Both the position numbers and the translations under genes were made by a program. Below are positions 27,521 through 33,827 of a stretch of DNA of 33,827 bases, one piece after another. Origin of the DNA: Ga0077527 sp038144955 (GTDB lineage: Bacteria; Pseudomonadota; Gammaproteobacteria; Burkholderiales; SG8-41); contig JAYQOT010000024.1 in assembly GCA_038144955.1 (NCBI GenBank), positions 1 through 33,827 of the forward strand. Reading direction: 5' to 3'. Positions within the stretch are counted from its first letter, which is position 1. Every line of letters starts with the position of its first letter. Under the pieces are notes generated by a model that did not search any database, was not told where the DNA came from, and saw only the letters and a list, made by a program, of their open reading frames with translations.

Positions 27521-28873
27521 TCAGTCGGTCAGATTGTCCGCGACCAGTTCGAGCAGGCTGGCCATGGTCTTGTCCCATTTGTGGTGGGCCTGACCGTCGT
27601 CGAAAGTTTGCCGGCAGTTCGAGCAGCTGGTCACCGGCAGATCGGCGCCGGTGGCGTCGATCTGCTGCATCTTGATGCCGAACACGGCATGGCGCAGTTC
27701 GTCAGCGCGATGGATGGTGACCACGCCGCCGCCGCCTCCGCAGCAGTAATTGAGGTCGCCGCTGTCCTTGGTCTCACGAAGATCGACGCCGAGCGCGCTC
27801 AACACGTCGCGCGGTGCCTGTGTCGCGCCGCCGCGGCGCGAGACCTGGCAGGGATCATGGAAGGTCACGGACTTGTCCACTTTCTTCAGTTTCAGCTTGC
27901 CGCTGGTGACCTGCTGTGCGAGAAATTCGGAAATGTGCAGCACTTCGAACGGCAGCGGCTTGCCGTAGAGGTTGGCACCCTGCCAGCGCAGTGCGCCATA
28001 GGCGTGACCGCATTCGGGGAGGATCAGCGTTTTCGCGCCGGCGGCGATCGCTGCGTTGATCAGCTTCATCGACATGTCCTTCTGCCAGGCTGCATTGCCG
28101 GAGAGCAGGCCGAAGTTGGTCGCCTCGTAGCCGTCGCTGCGGAAAGTCCAGTCGAGATCGAGGTGGTTCATGATCTTCGCGGTGGCGACGATCGACTGCG
28201 GGTATTTCATGATTTCGATGGAGGACAGCGTGCAGATCACATCAGCCTTGGGTCGGTCGATTTCGATCTCGGTGTCGTAGTCGTCGGCCAGCCATTCGAT
28301 GCGCTCTTTCAGCACCTTGGGCGTGGCGCCCAGCGGGCTGCCTTCGCGTTCAGCACGTTCTGCCACTGCCCACAGTTCATGCGGCACCAGTCCGGCGGCA
28401 AACATGCCGTGCCGCGCCTGGCTGACCAGTGTCGCGATATCGATGCCCATCGGGCAGGCCATGGTGCAGCGGCCGCAAACCGTGCAGGCGTCATAGAGCA
28501 GGTGCTGCCATTCCTCGAGTTCTTCTACGGTCACCTTCGGTTTCAGGTTGAATGCACGGTAGGCAAAGGCGAAGGGCCCCGCTTCGCGCTTGTAGGTCTG
28601 CTTGAAGGGCTCGAGTTTCCAGATCGGCGTGTATTTCGGATCGCCGGTGACCTTGAAGAAATGGCAGGCCTCGGCGCAGTGCCCGCAATGGATGCAAGAC
28701 TCCATGTAGGCGGCCGTCGTCGAACTGAAATCCTTGACGAAACCCTGCAGGGCGCGCTTCAGCCGCTCTTCGTCCGCTAGGTCACCCTGCTTGTCAAAGC
28801 GTACATCCGGCTTCTTGATGGAAAACCGCGGCGAGTCGGTGTCGAGCTGGTGTTCGTTGATTTCAGTGCTCAT
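27521..28873 (-). CDS. Iron-sulfur (CCG-domain) oxidoreductase subunit, HdrD/DsrK/GlpC-like
   Basis: A 450-residue protein. Two CxxCxxCxxxC ferredoxin motifs bind [4Fe-4S] clusters: C60, C63, C66, C70 and C130, C133, C136, C140. The C-terminal half has a full cysteine-rich CCG domain (C342, C377-C378-G, C417-x2-C420) plus C288 from a degenerate first copy. This is the build of HdrD, DsrK and GlpC, which pass electrons between a quinone-linked cytochrome b and a soluble partner or disulfide. There is no membrane helix. Its ATG overlaps the stop of the cytochrome b gene by four bases, so the two form a complex. Substrate unknown; no flavoprotein partner is adjacent. Confidence 0.88.
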   Translation of the reverse strand: MSTEINEHQLDTDSPRFSIKKPDVRFDKQGDLADEERLKRALQGFVKDFSSTTAAYMESCIHCGHCAEACHFFKVTGDPKYTPIWKLEPFKQTYKREAGPFAFAYRAFNLKPKVTVEELEEWQHLLYDACTVCGRCTMACPMGIDIATLVSQARHGMFAAGLVPHELWAVAERAEREGSPLGATPKVLKERIEWLADDYDTEIEIDRPKADVICTLSSIEIMKYPQSIVATAKIMNHLDLDWTFRSDGYEATNFGLLSGNAAWQKDMSMKLINAAIAAGAKTLILPECGHAYGALRWQGANLYGKPLPFEVLHISEFLAQQVTSGKLKLKKVDKSVTFHDPCQVSRRGGATQAPRDVLSALGVDLRETKDSGDLNYCCGGGGGVVTIHRADELRHAVFGIKMQQIDATGADLPVTSCSNCRQTFDDGQAHHKWDKTMASLLELVADNLTD

Positions 28874-29523
28874 GGCCGTAATCCCTTGCGTGCGAAAGCG
28901 GCGCCGGTGATGCCGCGCGAGACGAATACGAGGAAAGCGTGAGACAACTTGCCGAAGGGCATCCAGACCAGCAGCAGTTCAAGGCTCAGCAGATGCAGTG
29001 CGAGTGGTACCGGCTCGGTATATTTTTCCGGCGGAATCAGCGCCATGCCGGTGATCAGCGGCAGCATGGTGACCACCCATGAGAAATAATCGTCGAAATT
29101 CGACAGCATTTTCAGCACCGGATCGGTCAGCCGGCGCAGCAGCGCGACGCCCAGTCCGAGAATGGCAACCGCGGTGGCCACGTACATCACGGCGTTGGGC
29201 AGGGCAGGCCAGGAAATACCGGTCTCCCTCTCGACGAAGGCGATGTGGGGTGCAAATGCGAGGAAGGCGACGAACCAGCCGATGTGATAGAGGTAGCCGT
29301 TGAAGGTCGCGATCGCAGTGTCGCCGAGAAACTCCTTGTGCGGCCACATCTTGCGCAGGATCATGCGCAGGCCGCCCGCGATCGTCGCGGTGGAACGCGC
29401 TTTGGACAGATCGGGTTTTTTGCCCAGCTTGAAGATACCGAGCAGGCGCCAGACGACGCCGATGGCAAAGATGCAGACCGAAATGATGAGTCCCGGACCT
29501 CGTGCGAATTCCAGCAGTTCCAT
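28870..29523 (-). CDS. NarI/DsrM-like membrane cytochrome b subunit
   Basis: A 217-residue integral membrane protein with five likely helices (about 10-30, 72-95, 110-130, 145-165, 174-200). Four histidines stand where heme ligands are expected: H80 and H93, H177 and H195; the 18-residue spacing of the latter pair equals that of the NarI ligands. It should carry two b hemes and exchange electrons with the quinone pool. The ATG at 29523 is chosen for GGAGG six bases upstream; a longer reading adds an unlikely N-terminal tail. It is the first gene of the operon and lies behind a perfect FNR/Anr box. Confidence 0.88.
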   Translation of the reverse strand: MELLEFARGPGLIISVCIFAIGVVWRLLGIFKLGKKPDLSKARSTATIAGGLRMILRKMWPHKEFLGDTAIATFNGYLYHIGWFVAFLAFAPHIAFVERETGISWPALPNAVMYVATAVAILGLGVALLRRLTDPVLKMLSNFDDYFSWVVTMLPLITGMALIPPEKYTEPVPLALHLLSLELLLVWMPFGKLSHAFLVFVSRGITGAAFARKGLRP

Positions 29524-29582
29524 GCAGAACCTCCGAACAAAATCCCGGCTGCCGTAAGCCGGCACTAAATCAGCGTTTGCTA

Positions 29583-29624
29583 ATAATGATGCGCGTGCCG
29601 GTACTTGTGGTTGATGTACATCAA
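29583..29624 (-). promoter_or_regulatory. FNR/Anr box and class II promoter of the cytochrome b / iron-sulfur operon
   Basis: TTGATGTACATCAA (29611-29624) is a perfect FNR/Anr half-site pair (TTGAT-N4-ATCAA). On the minus strand CATTAT (29583-29588) fits a -10 box, which puts the FNR box centre at about -41.5, the standard activating position. The leader to the ATG would be about 53 bases and includes a 6-bp hairpin CCGGCT/AGCCGG (29545-29562). The only gene it can serve is the minus-strand cytochrome b. Confidence 0.75.
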
Positions 29625-29670
29625 AGTTTGGGCGGTCTGGAAAAAGCGGGCTTGGTCAGCAGAAATATTC

Positions 29671-29702
29671 GGGAGACGCCGGAACATGCCGGCGAGTCTC
29701 CC
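29671..29702 (-). terminator. Hairpin after the second tctC gene, probable terminator
   Basis: GGGAGAC plus GCCGG (29671-29682) pairs with CCGGC, a two-base bulge and GTCTCCC (29689-29702), a 12-bp stem just 12 bases beyond the tctC stop. On the minus strand it is followed by GAATATTTCT, not a strong T-run, so termination is likely but not certain. Confidence 0.5.
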
Positions 29703-29714
29703 GCAAGGCAACGG

Positions 29715-30692
29715 TCATCTCGGCTGGGTTCCGGAGACCTGCATGATTTTCCGGTACTTCGCAGCTTCCGACTTGATGAACTGGGTCAACTCCGCAGGTG
29801 TGCCTGGCGCCAGTTCGACTCCGGTTTTGCTGAGGTAATCGACCACTTCGGGCATTTTCAATATGCGATTGAGTTCGGTATTCAGTTTGGAAAGCGCGGA
29901 TTTCGGTGTACCCGTGGGTGCGACAAAAGCGAACCAGATGCTGGTGTTGAAATCCTTTACGCCCTGTTCCTGCATGGTTGCCAGGTCGGGCAGCAACGGG
30001 GAGCGCTTCGGCGTGGTGATGGCCATCGCCTTGAGTCGGCCTGATTTGACGTGCGGGATCGCAGGCCCCATGCCGACAAAGCCGAAATTGACTTCAACGC
30101 CACCCAGCAGTGCCGCGGTGGCCGGGGCGCCGCCCTTGTAGGGAACATGCACGACATCAATCCCGGCAATCATCTTCAGCAATTCGCCGGAGAGATGCAT
30201 CGGACTGCCGACACCTACCGATGCAAACGAAAGTGTTTTCGGTTTGGTTTTGGCGAGTTTCACCAGTTCGTTAATGTTCTTCGGCGCGAAGGTCGGGTGG
30301 GCTGCGACCAGCAACGGTGAAATGGAGCCCAGAGAAAGCGGCGCGAAATCCCGGTCAACGTTGTAGGGCATCTTCTTGAACAAACTGGGATTGACCGCCA
30401 GTTCGGCGGTCGAGCCGACCAGTATCGTGTGGCCGTCTGGCGTGGCCTTGGCTACGATTTCTGATGCTATGAAGCCGTTGCCGCCGGGTCTGTTGTCCAC
30501 GACGACGGGTTTGCCCCAGTGATCGTTCATCCGTTGCGACACGGCCCGCGCCAGTATGTCGGTATTGCCGCCGGGTGCGAAGGGCACCAGCATGCGGATC
30601 GGTTTTTCAGGGAATTCCTGCGCCGCCATGGCCGGGGCGCCTGTGAGTTGCATTACCGCCAGTGCTGCTGCGCTTAAAATGCGTACAGTCAT
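29715..30692 (-). CDS. Bug/TctC-family periplasmic solute-binding protein (orphan)
   Basis: A 325-residue secreted binding protein, paralogous to the one at 1462-2436. The signal peptide (residues 1-23, ending AMA) is followed by FPEKPIRMLVPFAPGGNTDI, DNRPGGNGFIAS, PDGHTILVGS and PYKGGAPATAAL, all family hallmarks. Such proteins bind small carboxylates or related acids. No tctA/tctB genes are next to it, as is usual for the many orphan Bug proteins of Burkholderiales. GAGGAG lies six bases before the ATG and a promoter with a perfect -10 is upstream. Confidence 0.93.
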   Translation of the reverse strand: MTVRILSAAALAVMQLTGAPAMAAQEFPEKPIRMLVPFAPGGNTDILARAVSQRMNDHWGKPVVVDNRPGGNGFIASEIVAKATPDGHTILVGSTAELAVNPSLFKKMPYNVDRDFAPLSLGSISPLLVAAHPTFAPKNINELVKLAKTKPKTLSFASVGVGSPMHLSGELLKMIAGIDVVHVPYKGGAPATAALLGGVEVNFGFVGMGPAIPHVKSGRLKAMAITTPKRSPLLPDLATMQEQGVKDFNTSIWFAFVAPTGTPKSALSKLNTELNRILKMPEVVDYLSKTGVELAPGTPAELTQFIKSEAAKYRKIMQVSGTQPR

Positions 30693-30736
30693 GGTGTTCT
30701 CCTCGCAATTTGGCTGTTTTTTTGATGCTCCGATCC

Positions 30737-30764
30737 ATTATAGGACCCGCAGAAGGGAAGTCCA
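30737..30764 (-). promoter_or_regulatory. Sigma-70 promoter of the second tctC gene
   Basis: On the minus strand a perfect TATAAT (30737-30742) lies 44 bases before the ATG; TGGACT (30759-30764) stands 16 bases upstream as a four-of-six -35 box. It is between tRNA-Val and tctC, so tctC need not depend on the tRNA transcript. Confidence 0.6.
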
Positions 30765-30819
30765 GCGAACGGTCATCGCTGTCCCGGAGGGGTATCAGCG
30801 CAGGAACTGCAAGGAGTGG

Positions 30820-30894
30820 TGGTGGGCGGTACTGGGATCGAACCAGTGGCTTCCACCGTGTGAAGGTGGCACTCTACCGCTGAGTTAACCGCCC
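30820..30894 (-). tRNA. tRNA-Val (anticodon CAC)
   Basis: A 75-base tRNA on the minus strand with CCA encoded. Acceptor stem GGGCGGT pairs with ACCGCCC; the D arm is AACTCAGCGGTAGAGT; the anticodon stem CCACC/GGTGG encloses TTCACAC with CAC; the T arm is CACTGGTTCGATCCCAGTA. It is the second valine tRNA of the window and reads GUG codons. Confidence 0.97.
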
Positions 30895-30906
30895 GAGCCG
30901 GGGCGC

Positions 30907-30935
30907 ATTTTAGCACCGCTCCCCCGGGCCACCAA
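30907..30935 (-). promoter_or_regulatory. Sigma-70 promoter of tRNA-Val(CAC)
   Basis: On the minus strand TTGGTG (30930-30935) is followed after 17 bases by TAAAAT (30907-30912), with the tRNA beginning 12 bases further on. It lies in the 53-bp divergent gap next to the GTG start of the FAD oxidoreductase. Confidence 0.6.
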
Positions 30936-30947
30936 ACGCGAAAATCC

Positions 30948-32201
30948 GTGAAACCTCAGAGTATTACCGTTATCGGCGCCGGCATCGTCGGGGTCACCAC
31001 CGCCAGCTATCTCCAGCGCGATGGCCACACCGTCACCTTGGTCGACGAGCGGCCGCCGGGCGAATACTGTTCGTTCGGCAACGCCGGCATCCTCAGTCCC
31101 GGTTCCTGCGTGCCGCTGGCATTGCCCGGGGTGCTGCGTCAGGTGCCGGGCTATCTGGCCGATCCGCTGGGCCCGCTGGCGCTGCGCTGGTCGTATTTGC
31201 CCAGGGCCCTGCCGTGGCTGCTGCGCTTCGTCGCGGCGAGCGATATCCGCCGTGTCGAAAAAATTGCTGATGCGCTGCGTGCGCTGCTGGTGCAGACTTT
31301 CGATGCCTACGATCCGCTGGTGCGCACGGCGGGTGTCACTGACCTGATTCACCGCAGCGGTTACGTGGTGGCGTACTCGTCGCGCGCGGCGCTCGCCGGC
31401 GATGAACTAGCGTGGCGCATTCGCCGCGAGCGCGGTGTGGTGATGGATGAGCTCGATCGCGGGGAGCTGCTTGCACGCGTGCCGGGGCTAGCGCCGCATT
31501 TCACCGCGGGGCTTTTCCTCCACGACCACGGCTGGTGCGCGAATCCGGGCCGGCTGACCCAGGCGCTGGCGGCGCAATTCGTGCGCAACGGCGGTGCGAT
31601 CCTGCAGCGCAAAGTGCTGTCCGTCGAGCGCGACGGTGAGGGCGTGCGTGCTTTGCTGACCGATGCCGGGCGGCTGCCGGTAGAAACGCTGGTGCTCTGT
31701 GCCGGTGCGCATTCGCGCGCCTTTGCCGCGCAGCTGGGCGATGACGTGCCGCTGGAAGCGGAGCGCGGTTATCACGTGACCTATTCCGATCCCGGGCTGC
31801 AGCTACCGATGCCGGTGATGCTGCCTGAACACAAATGTTTTGTGACGCCGATGGAAATGGGCGTGCGCATTGCCGGGCAGAGCGAATTCGCAGGGCTCGA
31901 TGCGCCGCCCGATGACCGTCGCGCCGATCGCCTGGCGGCGGTGATGCAGAAAGTGTTTCCGGGTACGCGTGAAACCGACAGCACGCGCTGGATGGGACGG
32001 CGACCGTCGATGCCTGATTCGCTGCCGGTGATCGGCCGCGCGACGCAGTGTGCGAACGCCTGGTATGCCTTCGGCCACGGCCATGTCGGTCTGTGCGGCG
32101 GGGCGCCGAGCGCGAAACTGTTGGCCGATCTCATCGCCGGGCGTCCGCCGGCGATCGATCCCGCGCCGTATCGCGCGGCCCGGTTCAGTGCCGCAGGGTG
32201 A
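30948..32201 (+). CDS. DadA-like FAD-dependent D-amino-acid dehydrogenase / oxidoreductase
   Basis: A 417-residue DAO-fold flavoprotein. The FAD-binding GxGxxG is at residues 10-15 (VIGAGIVGVTTASYLQRDGH), followed by VDERPPGEYCSFGNAGILSPG, which resembles the DadA start closely. The C terminus AWYAFGHGHVGLCGGAPSAKLLADLI is the second FAD-contact segment. DadA-type enzymes deaminate D-amino acids oxidatively at the membrane and pass electrons to quinone; the substrate of this member cannot be fixed, and hydroxyproline or other D-amino acids are possible. The start is GTG at 30948, the codon that gives the family N terminus. It stands alone, divergent from tRNA-Val. Confidence 0.87.
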   Translation: MKPQSITVIGAGIVGVTTASYLQRDGHTVTLVDERPPGEYCSFGNAGILSPGSCVPLALPGVLRQVPGYLADPLGPLALRWSYLPRALPWLLRFVAASDIRRVEKIADALRALLVQTFDAYDPLVRTAGVTDLIHRSGYVVAYSSRAALAGDELAWRIRRERGVVMDELDRGELLARVPGLAPHFTAGLFLHDHGWCANPGRLTQALAAQFVRNGGAILQRKVLSVERDGEGVRALLTDAGRLPVETLVLCAGAHSRAFAAQLGDDVPLEAERGYHVTYSDPGLQLPMPVMLPEHKCFVTPMEMGVRIAGQSEFAGLDAPPDDRRADRLAAVMQKVFPGTRETDSTRWMGRRPSMPDSLPVIGRATQCANAWYAFGHGHVGLCGGAPSAKLLADLIAGRPPAIDPAPYRAARFSAAG

Positions 32202-32287
32202 ATACAAGTATATGTTTTAATTGATAAAATTGTTTTCCCACGGGGAGGCGGGCGATGGCTCCCGGCAGCTCAGACCATGCCGTCGCG

Positions 32288-32293
32288 TACAAT
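32288..32293 (+). promoter_or_regulatory. Possible -10 box of gltX
   Basis: TACAAT lies 21 bases before the gltX ATG, so a transcript would start near 32300. No -35 is visible at normal spacing. The first part of the 113-bp gap (32203-32238) is strikingly AT rich for this genome and may act as an UP element or hold another promoter. Confidence 0.3.
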
Positions 32294-32314
32294 GACGCCT
32301 TTTTTCGACCCGCC

Positions 32315-33715
32315 ATGATCCGCACCCGCTTCGCTCCCAGTCCCACCGGTTACCTGCACATCGGCGGCGCGCGCACCGCGCTGTTCTGCTGGGCCTACGC
32401 CAAACAGCAGGGCGGGACTTTCATCCTGCGCGTCGAAGATACCGACCGCGAGCGTTCAACCGATGCTTCGGTCAAGGCCATACTCGACGGCATGCAATGG
32501 CTGGGCCTCGATTACGAAGGCCCGTATTTCCAGATGCAGCGGCTGGAGCGCTATCACCGTGCGGCCGAGCAGCTGATGCGCGACGGCCATGCCTATCACT
32601 GCTATGCCACGCGCGAGGAAATCGATGCGCTGCGTGAACAGCAGCGCGCGCGCGGCGAAAAACCGCGCTACGACGGACGTTGGCGTCCCGAGAACGCCAA
32701 GCGGCTGGGGCTGAAGCCGCCGGTCGGCATGCAGCCGGTAATCCGGTTCCGCACGCCCGATAGCGGCGAGATCACCTTCAACGACATGGTCAAGGGGCCG
32801 ATCACTGTGGCCAATGCCGAGCTCGATGACCTGGTGATCATGCGCGCCGACGGCATCCCCACCTACAACTTCGGCGTGGTGATCGACGACATCGACATGA
32901 ACATCACCCACGTGGTGCGCGGTGACGACCACGTCAACAACACGCCGCGGCAGATCAACATCTATCGCGCGCTGGGTGCGGAGCTGCCCAGGTTCGCCCA
33001 CCTGCCGATGATCCTCGGCGCTGATGGCGAACGGCTGTCCAAGCGCCATGGCGCAGTCAGCGTGATGCAGTATTTCGAGGACGGTTTCCTGCCGGAGGCG
33101 CTGCTGAACTATCTCGCGCGGCTCGGCTGGTCGCACGGCGACGATGAAAAATTCACCATGCAGCAGATGATCGAGTGGTTCAGCCTGGAGAAGGTGAACC
33201 GTTCGGCGGCGAGTTTCGATCCGGAAAAACTGCGCTGGCTGAACCAGCAATACCTGAAAGAAGCTGACGACGCCCGGCTGGGAACGCTGATGCGCCCGTT
33301 CCTCGAGCGTGACGGTTGTGATGTCGCAAAGGGACCGGCAACGGACCGCGTCGCCGCGCTGCTCAAGGAGCGTGCCAGCACGGTGGAAGAACTGGCGGAT
33401 GCAGCGGTTTATTTTTACCGCGCCATCGAGCCCGCCGCAGAGTTGCGCAAACAGCATTACACCGCGGAAGCGAAACCCGCACTGGCGGCGCTGCGGGACC
33501 GGCTGGGGTCGGTAGAGTGGAACCGCGAGGCGATCAGCGCCGCGCTGAAGGCGGTGATCGCCGAGCACAAGCTGAAAATGCCCAAAATCGCCATGCCGCT
33601 GCGGGTGATGGTTACCGGCGGGCCGCAATCGCCGTCGATCGATGCCACGCTGGAGCTGATGGGCCGGGAGGAAGTCCTGGCGCGCATGACGCGGGAATTG
33701 GCGGCTTTTCCCTGA
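32315..33715 (+). CDS. gltX: Glutamyl-tRNA synthetase
   Basis: A 466-residue class Ic aminoacyl-tRNA synthetase that charges tRNA-Glu. The HIGH-type motif is HIGG at residues 15-18 within FAPSPTGYLHIGGAR, and the KMSKS equivalent is LSKRHG at 241-246. The glutamate-pocket blocks RVEDTDRERS and GIPTYNFGVVIDDIDM are intact, as is the helical anticodon-binding end. Length matches the bacterial enzyme (about 470). The ATG at 32315 is chosen because the family begins MIRTRFAPSPTG; a longer in-frame reading from 32255 adds 20 unrelated residues. No good ribosome-binding site is seen. A tRNA-Ala gene follows after 55 bases. Confidence 0.97.
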   Translation: MIRTRFAPSPTGYLHIGGARTALFCWAYAKQQGGTFILRVEDTDRERSTDASVKAILDGMQWLGLDYEGPYFQMQRLERYHRAAEQLMRDGHAYHCYATREEIDALREQQRARGEKPRYDGRWRPENAKRLGLKPPVGMQPVIRFRTPDSGEITFNDMVKGPITVANAELDDLVIMRADGIPTYNFGVVIDDIDMNITHVVRGDDHVNNTPRQINIYRALGAELPRFAHLPMILGADGERLSKRHGAVSVMQYFEDGFLPEALLNYLARLGWSHGDDEKFTMQQMIEWFSLEKVNRSAASFDPEKLRWLNQQYLKEADDARLGTLMRPFLERDGCDVAKGPATDRVAALLKERASTVEELADAAVYFYRAIEPAAELRKQHYTAEAKPALAALRDRLGSVEWNREAISAALKAVIAEHKLKMPKIAMPLRVMVTGGPQSPSIDATLELMGREEVLARMTRELAAFP

Positions 33716-33728
33716 CCAGTTTCCGGGT

Positions 33729-33757
33729 TTGCAGGGCAGGGTGTGCATCGGTATAAT
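33729..33757 (+). promoter_or_regulatory. Sigma-70 promoter of tRNA-Ala
   Basis: TTGCAG (33729-33734) is followed after 17 bases by a perfect TATAAT (33752-33757). The tRNA begins 13 bases beyond the -10 box. The GCCGC just after the -10 fits the GC-rich discriminator of stable-RNA promoters. Confidence 0.7.
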
Positions 33758-33770
33758 CCGCCGCTCTCGT

Positions 33771-33827
<57 letters not shown>

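Noticed and set aside
27437..28780. A 447-codon plus-strand open frame opposite the iron-sulfur protein
   Set aside because: The minus-strand frame has two ferredoxin motifs and a CCG domain; the plus-strand product has no recognisable features.
32221..32234. TTGATAAAATTGTT as a second FNR-like box before gltX
   Set aside because: Only the left half-site fits; the right half lacks ATCAA.
32456..33748. A 430-codon minus-strand open frame opposite gltX
   Set aside because: gltX is unambiguous; the antisense product is His/Arg/Val-rich shadow sequence.

Overview
The window is high-GC chromosomal DNA from a proteobacterium, most likely a betaproteobacterium. Evidence for this is the order tRNA-Leu, tig, clpP, clpX, lon, tRNA-Val, tRNA-Asp, ppiD, fabI; the block mltD, gloB, methyltransferase, rnhA, dnaQ; two orphan Bug/TctC-type periplasmic binding proteins, a family much expanded in Burkholderiales; and the HpnC/HpnD route to squalene. 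One 450-base run of N lies inside an ABC permease gene, so the sequence is from a draft assembly or a metagenome bin. I cannot name the species from sequence alone.

Layout. 1-1388: the end of a helical-repeat (TPR-like) protein and a HupE/UreJ-type membrane protein with a canonical EF-hand loop. 1411-5378 (minus): an operon hpnC-hpnD-SDR-ABM for hydroxysqualene formation and two unassigned small enzymes, then an orphan tctC with its own terminator. 5539-11476 (plus): tRNA-Leu, then the protein-quality-control cluster tig-clpP-clpX-lon, with a heat-shock (sigma-32) promoter visible before lon. 11566-13705: tRNA-Val, tRNA-Asp, a clear terminator, and ppiD. 13731-14519 (minus): fabI. 14606-21181 (plus): a four-gene peptide ABC importer joined by four-base ATGA overlaps, with the two ATPases fused into one chain. 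21188-23500 (minus): mltD and gloB. 23559-25467 (plus): a methyltransferase, rnhA and dnaQ. 25481-29523 (minus): a NarI-like cytochrome b, an HdrD/DsrK-like iron-sulfur protein, an NADH pyrophosphatase (nudC) and a transaldolase. 29715-30894 (minus): tRNA-Val(CAC) and a second orphan tctC. 30948-33715 (plus): a DadA-like FAD oxidoreductase and gltX. 33771-end: tRNA-Ala(GGC), cut by the window edge.

Most of this is conserved housekeeping sequence. I found no clear candidate for a wholly undescribed system. The observations most worth following are: a perfect FNR/Anr box (TTGAT-N4-ATCAA) placed at about -41.5 from a plausible start site in front of the cytochrome b/iron-sulfur operon, pointing to oxygen-controlled expression of a membrane quinone redox module of unknown substrate; an atypical SDR lacking the catalytic tyrosine, sitting after hpnD where hpnE might be expected; a sigma-32 promoter of lon whose spacer is a perfect 12-bp palindrome; and a peptide-binding lipoprotein that also carries a C-terminal membrane anchor.
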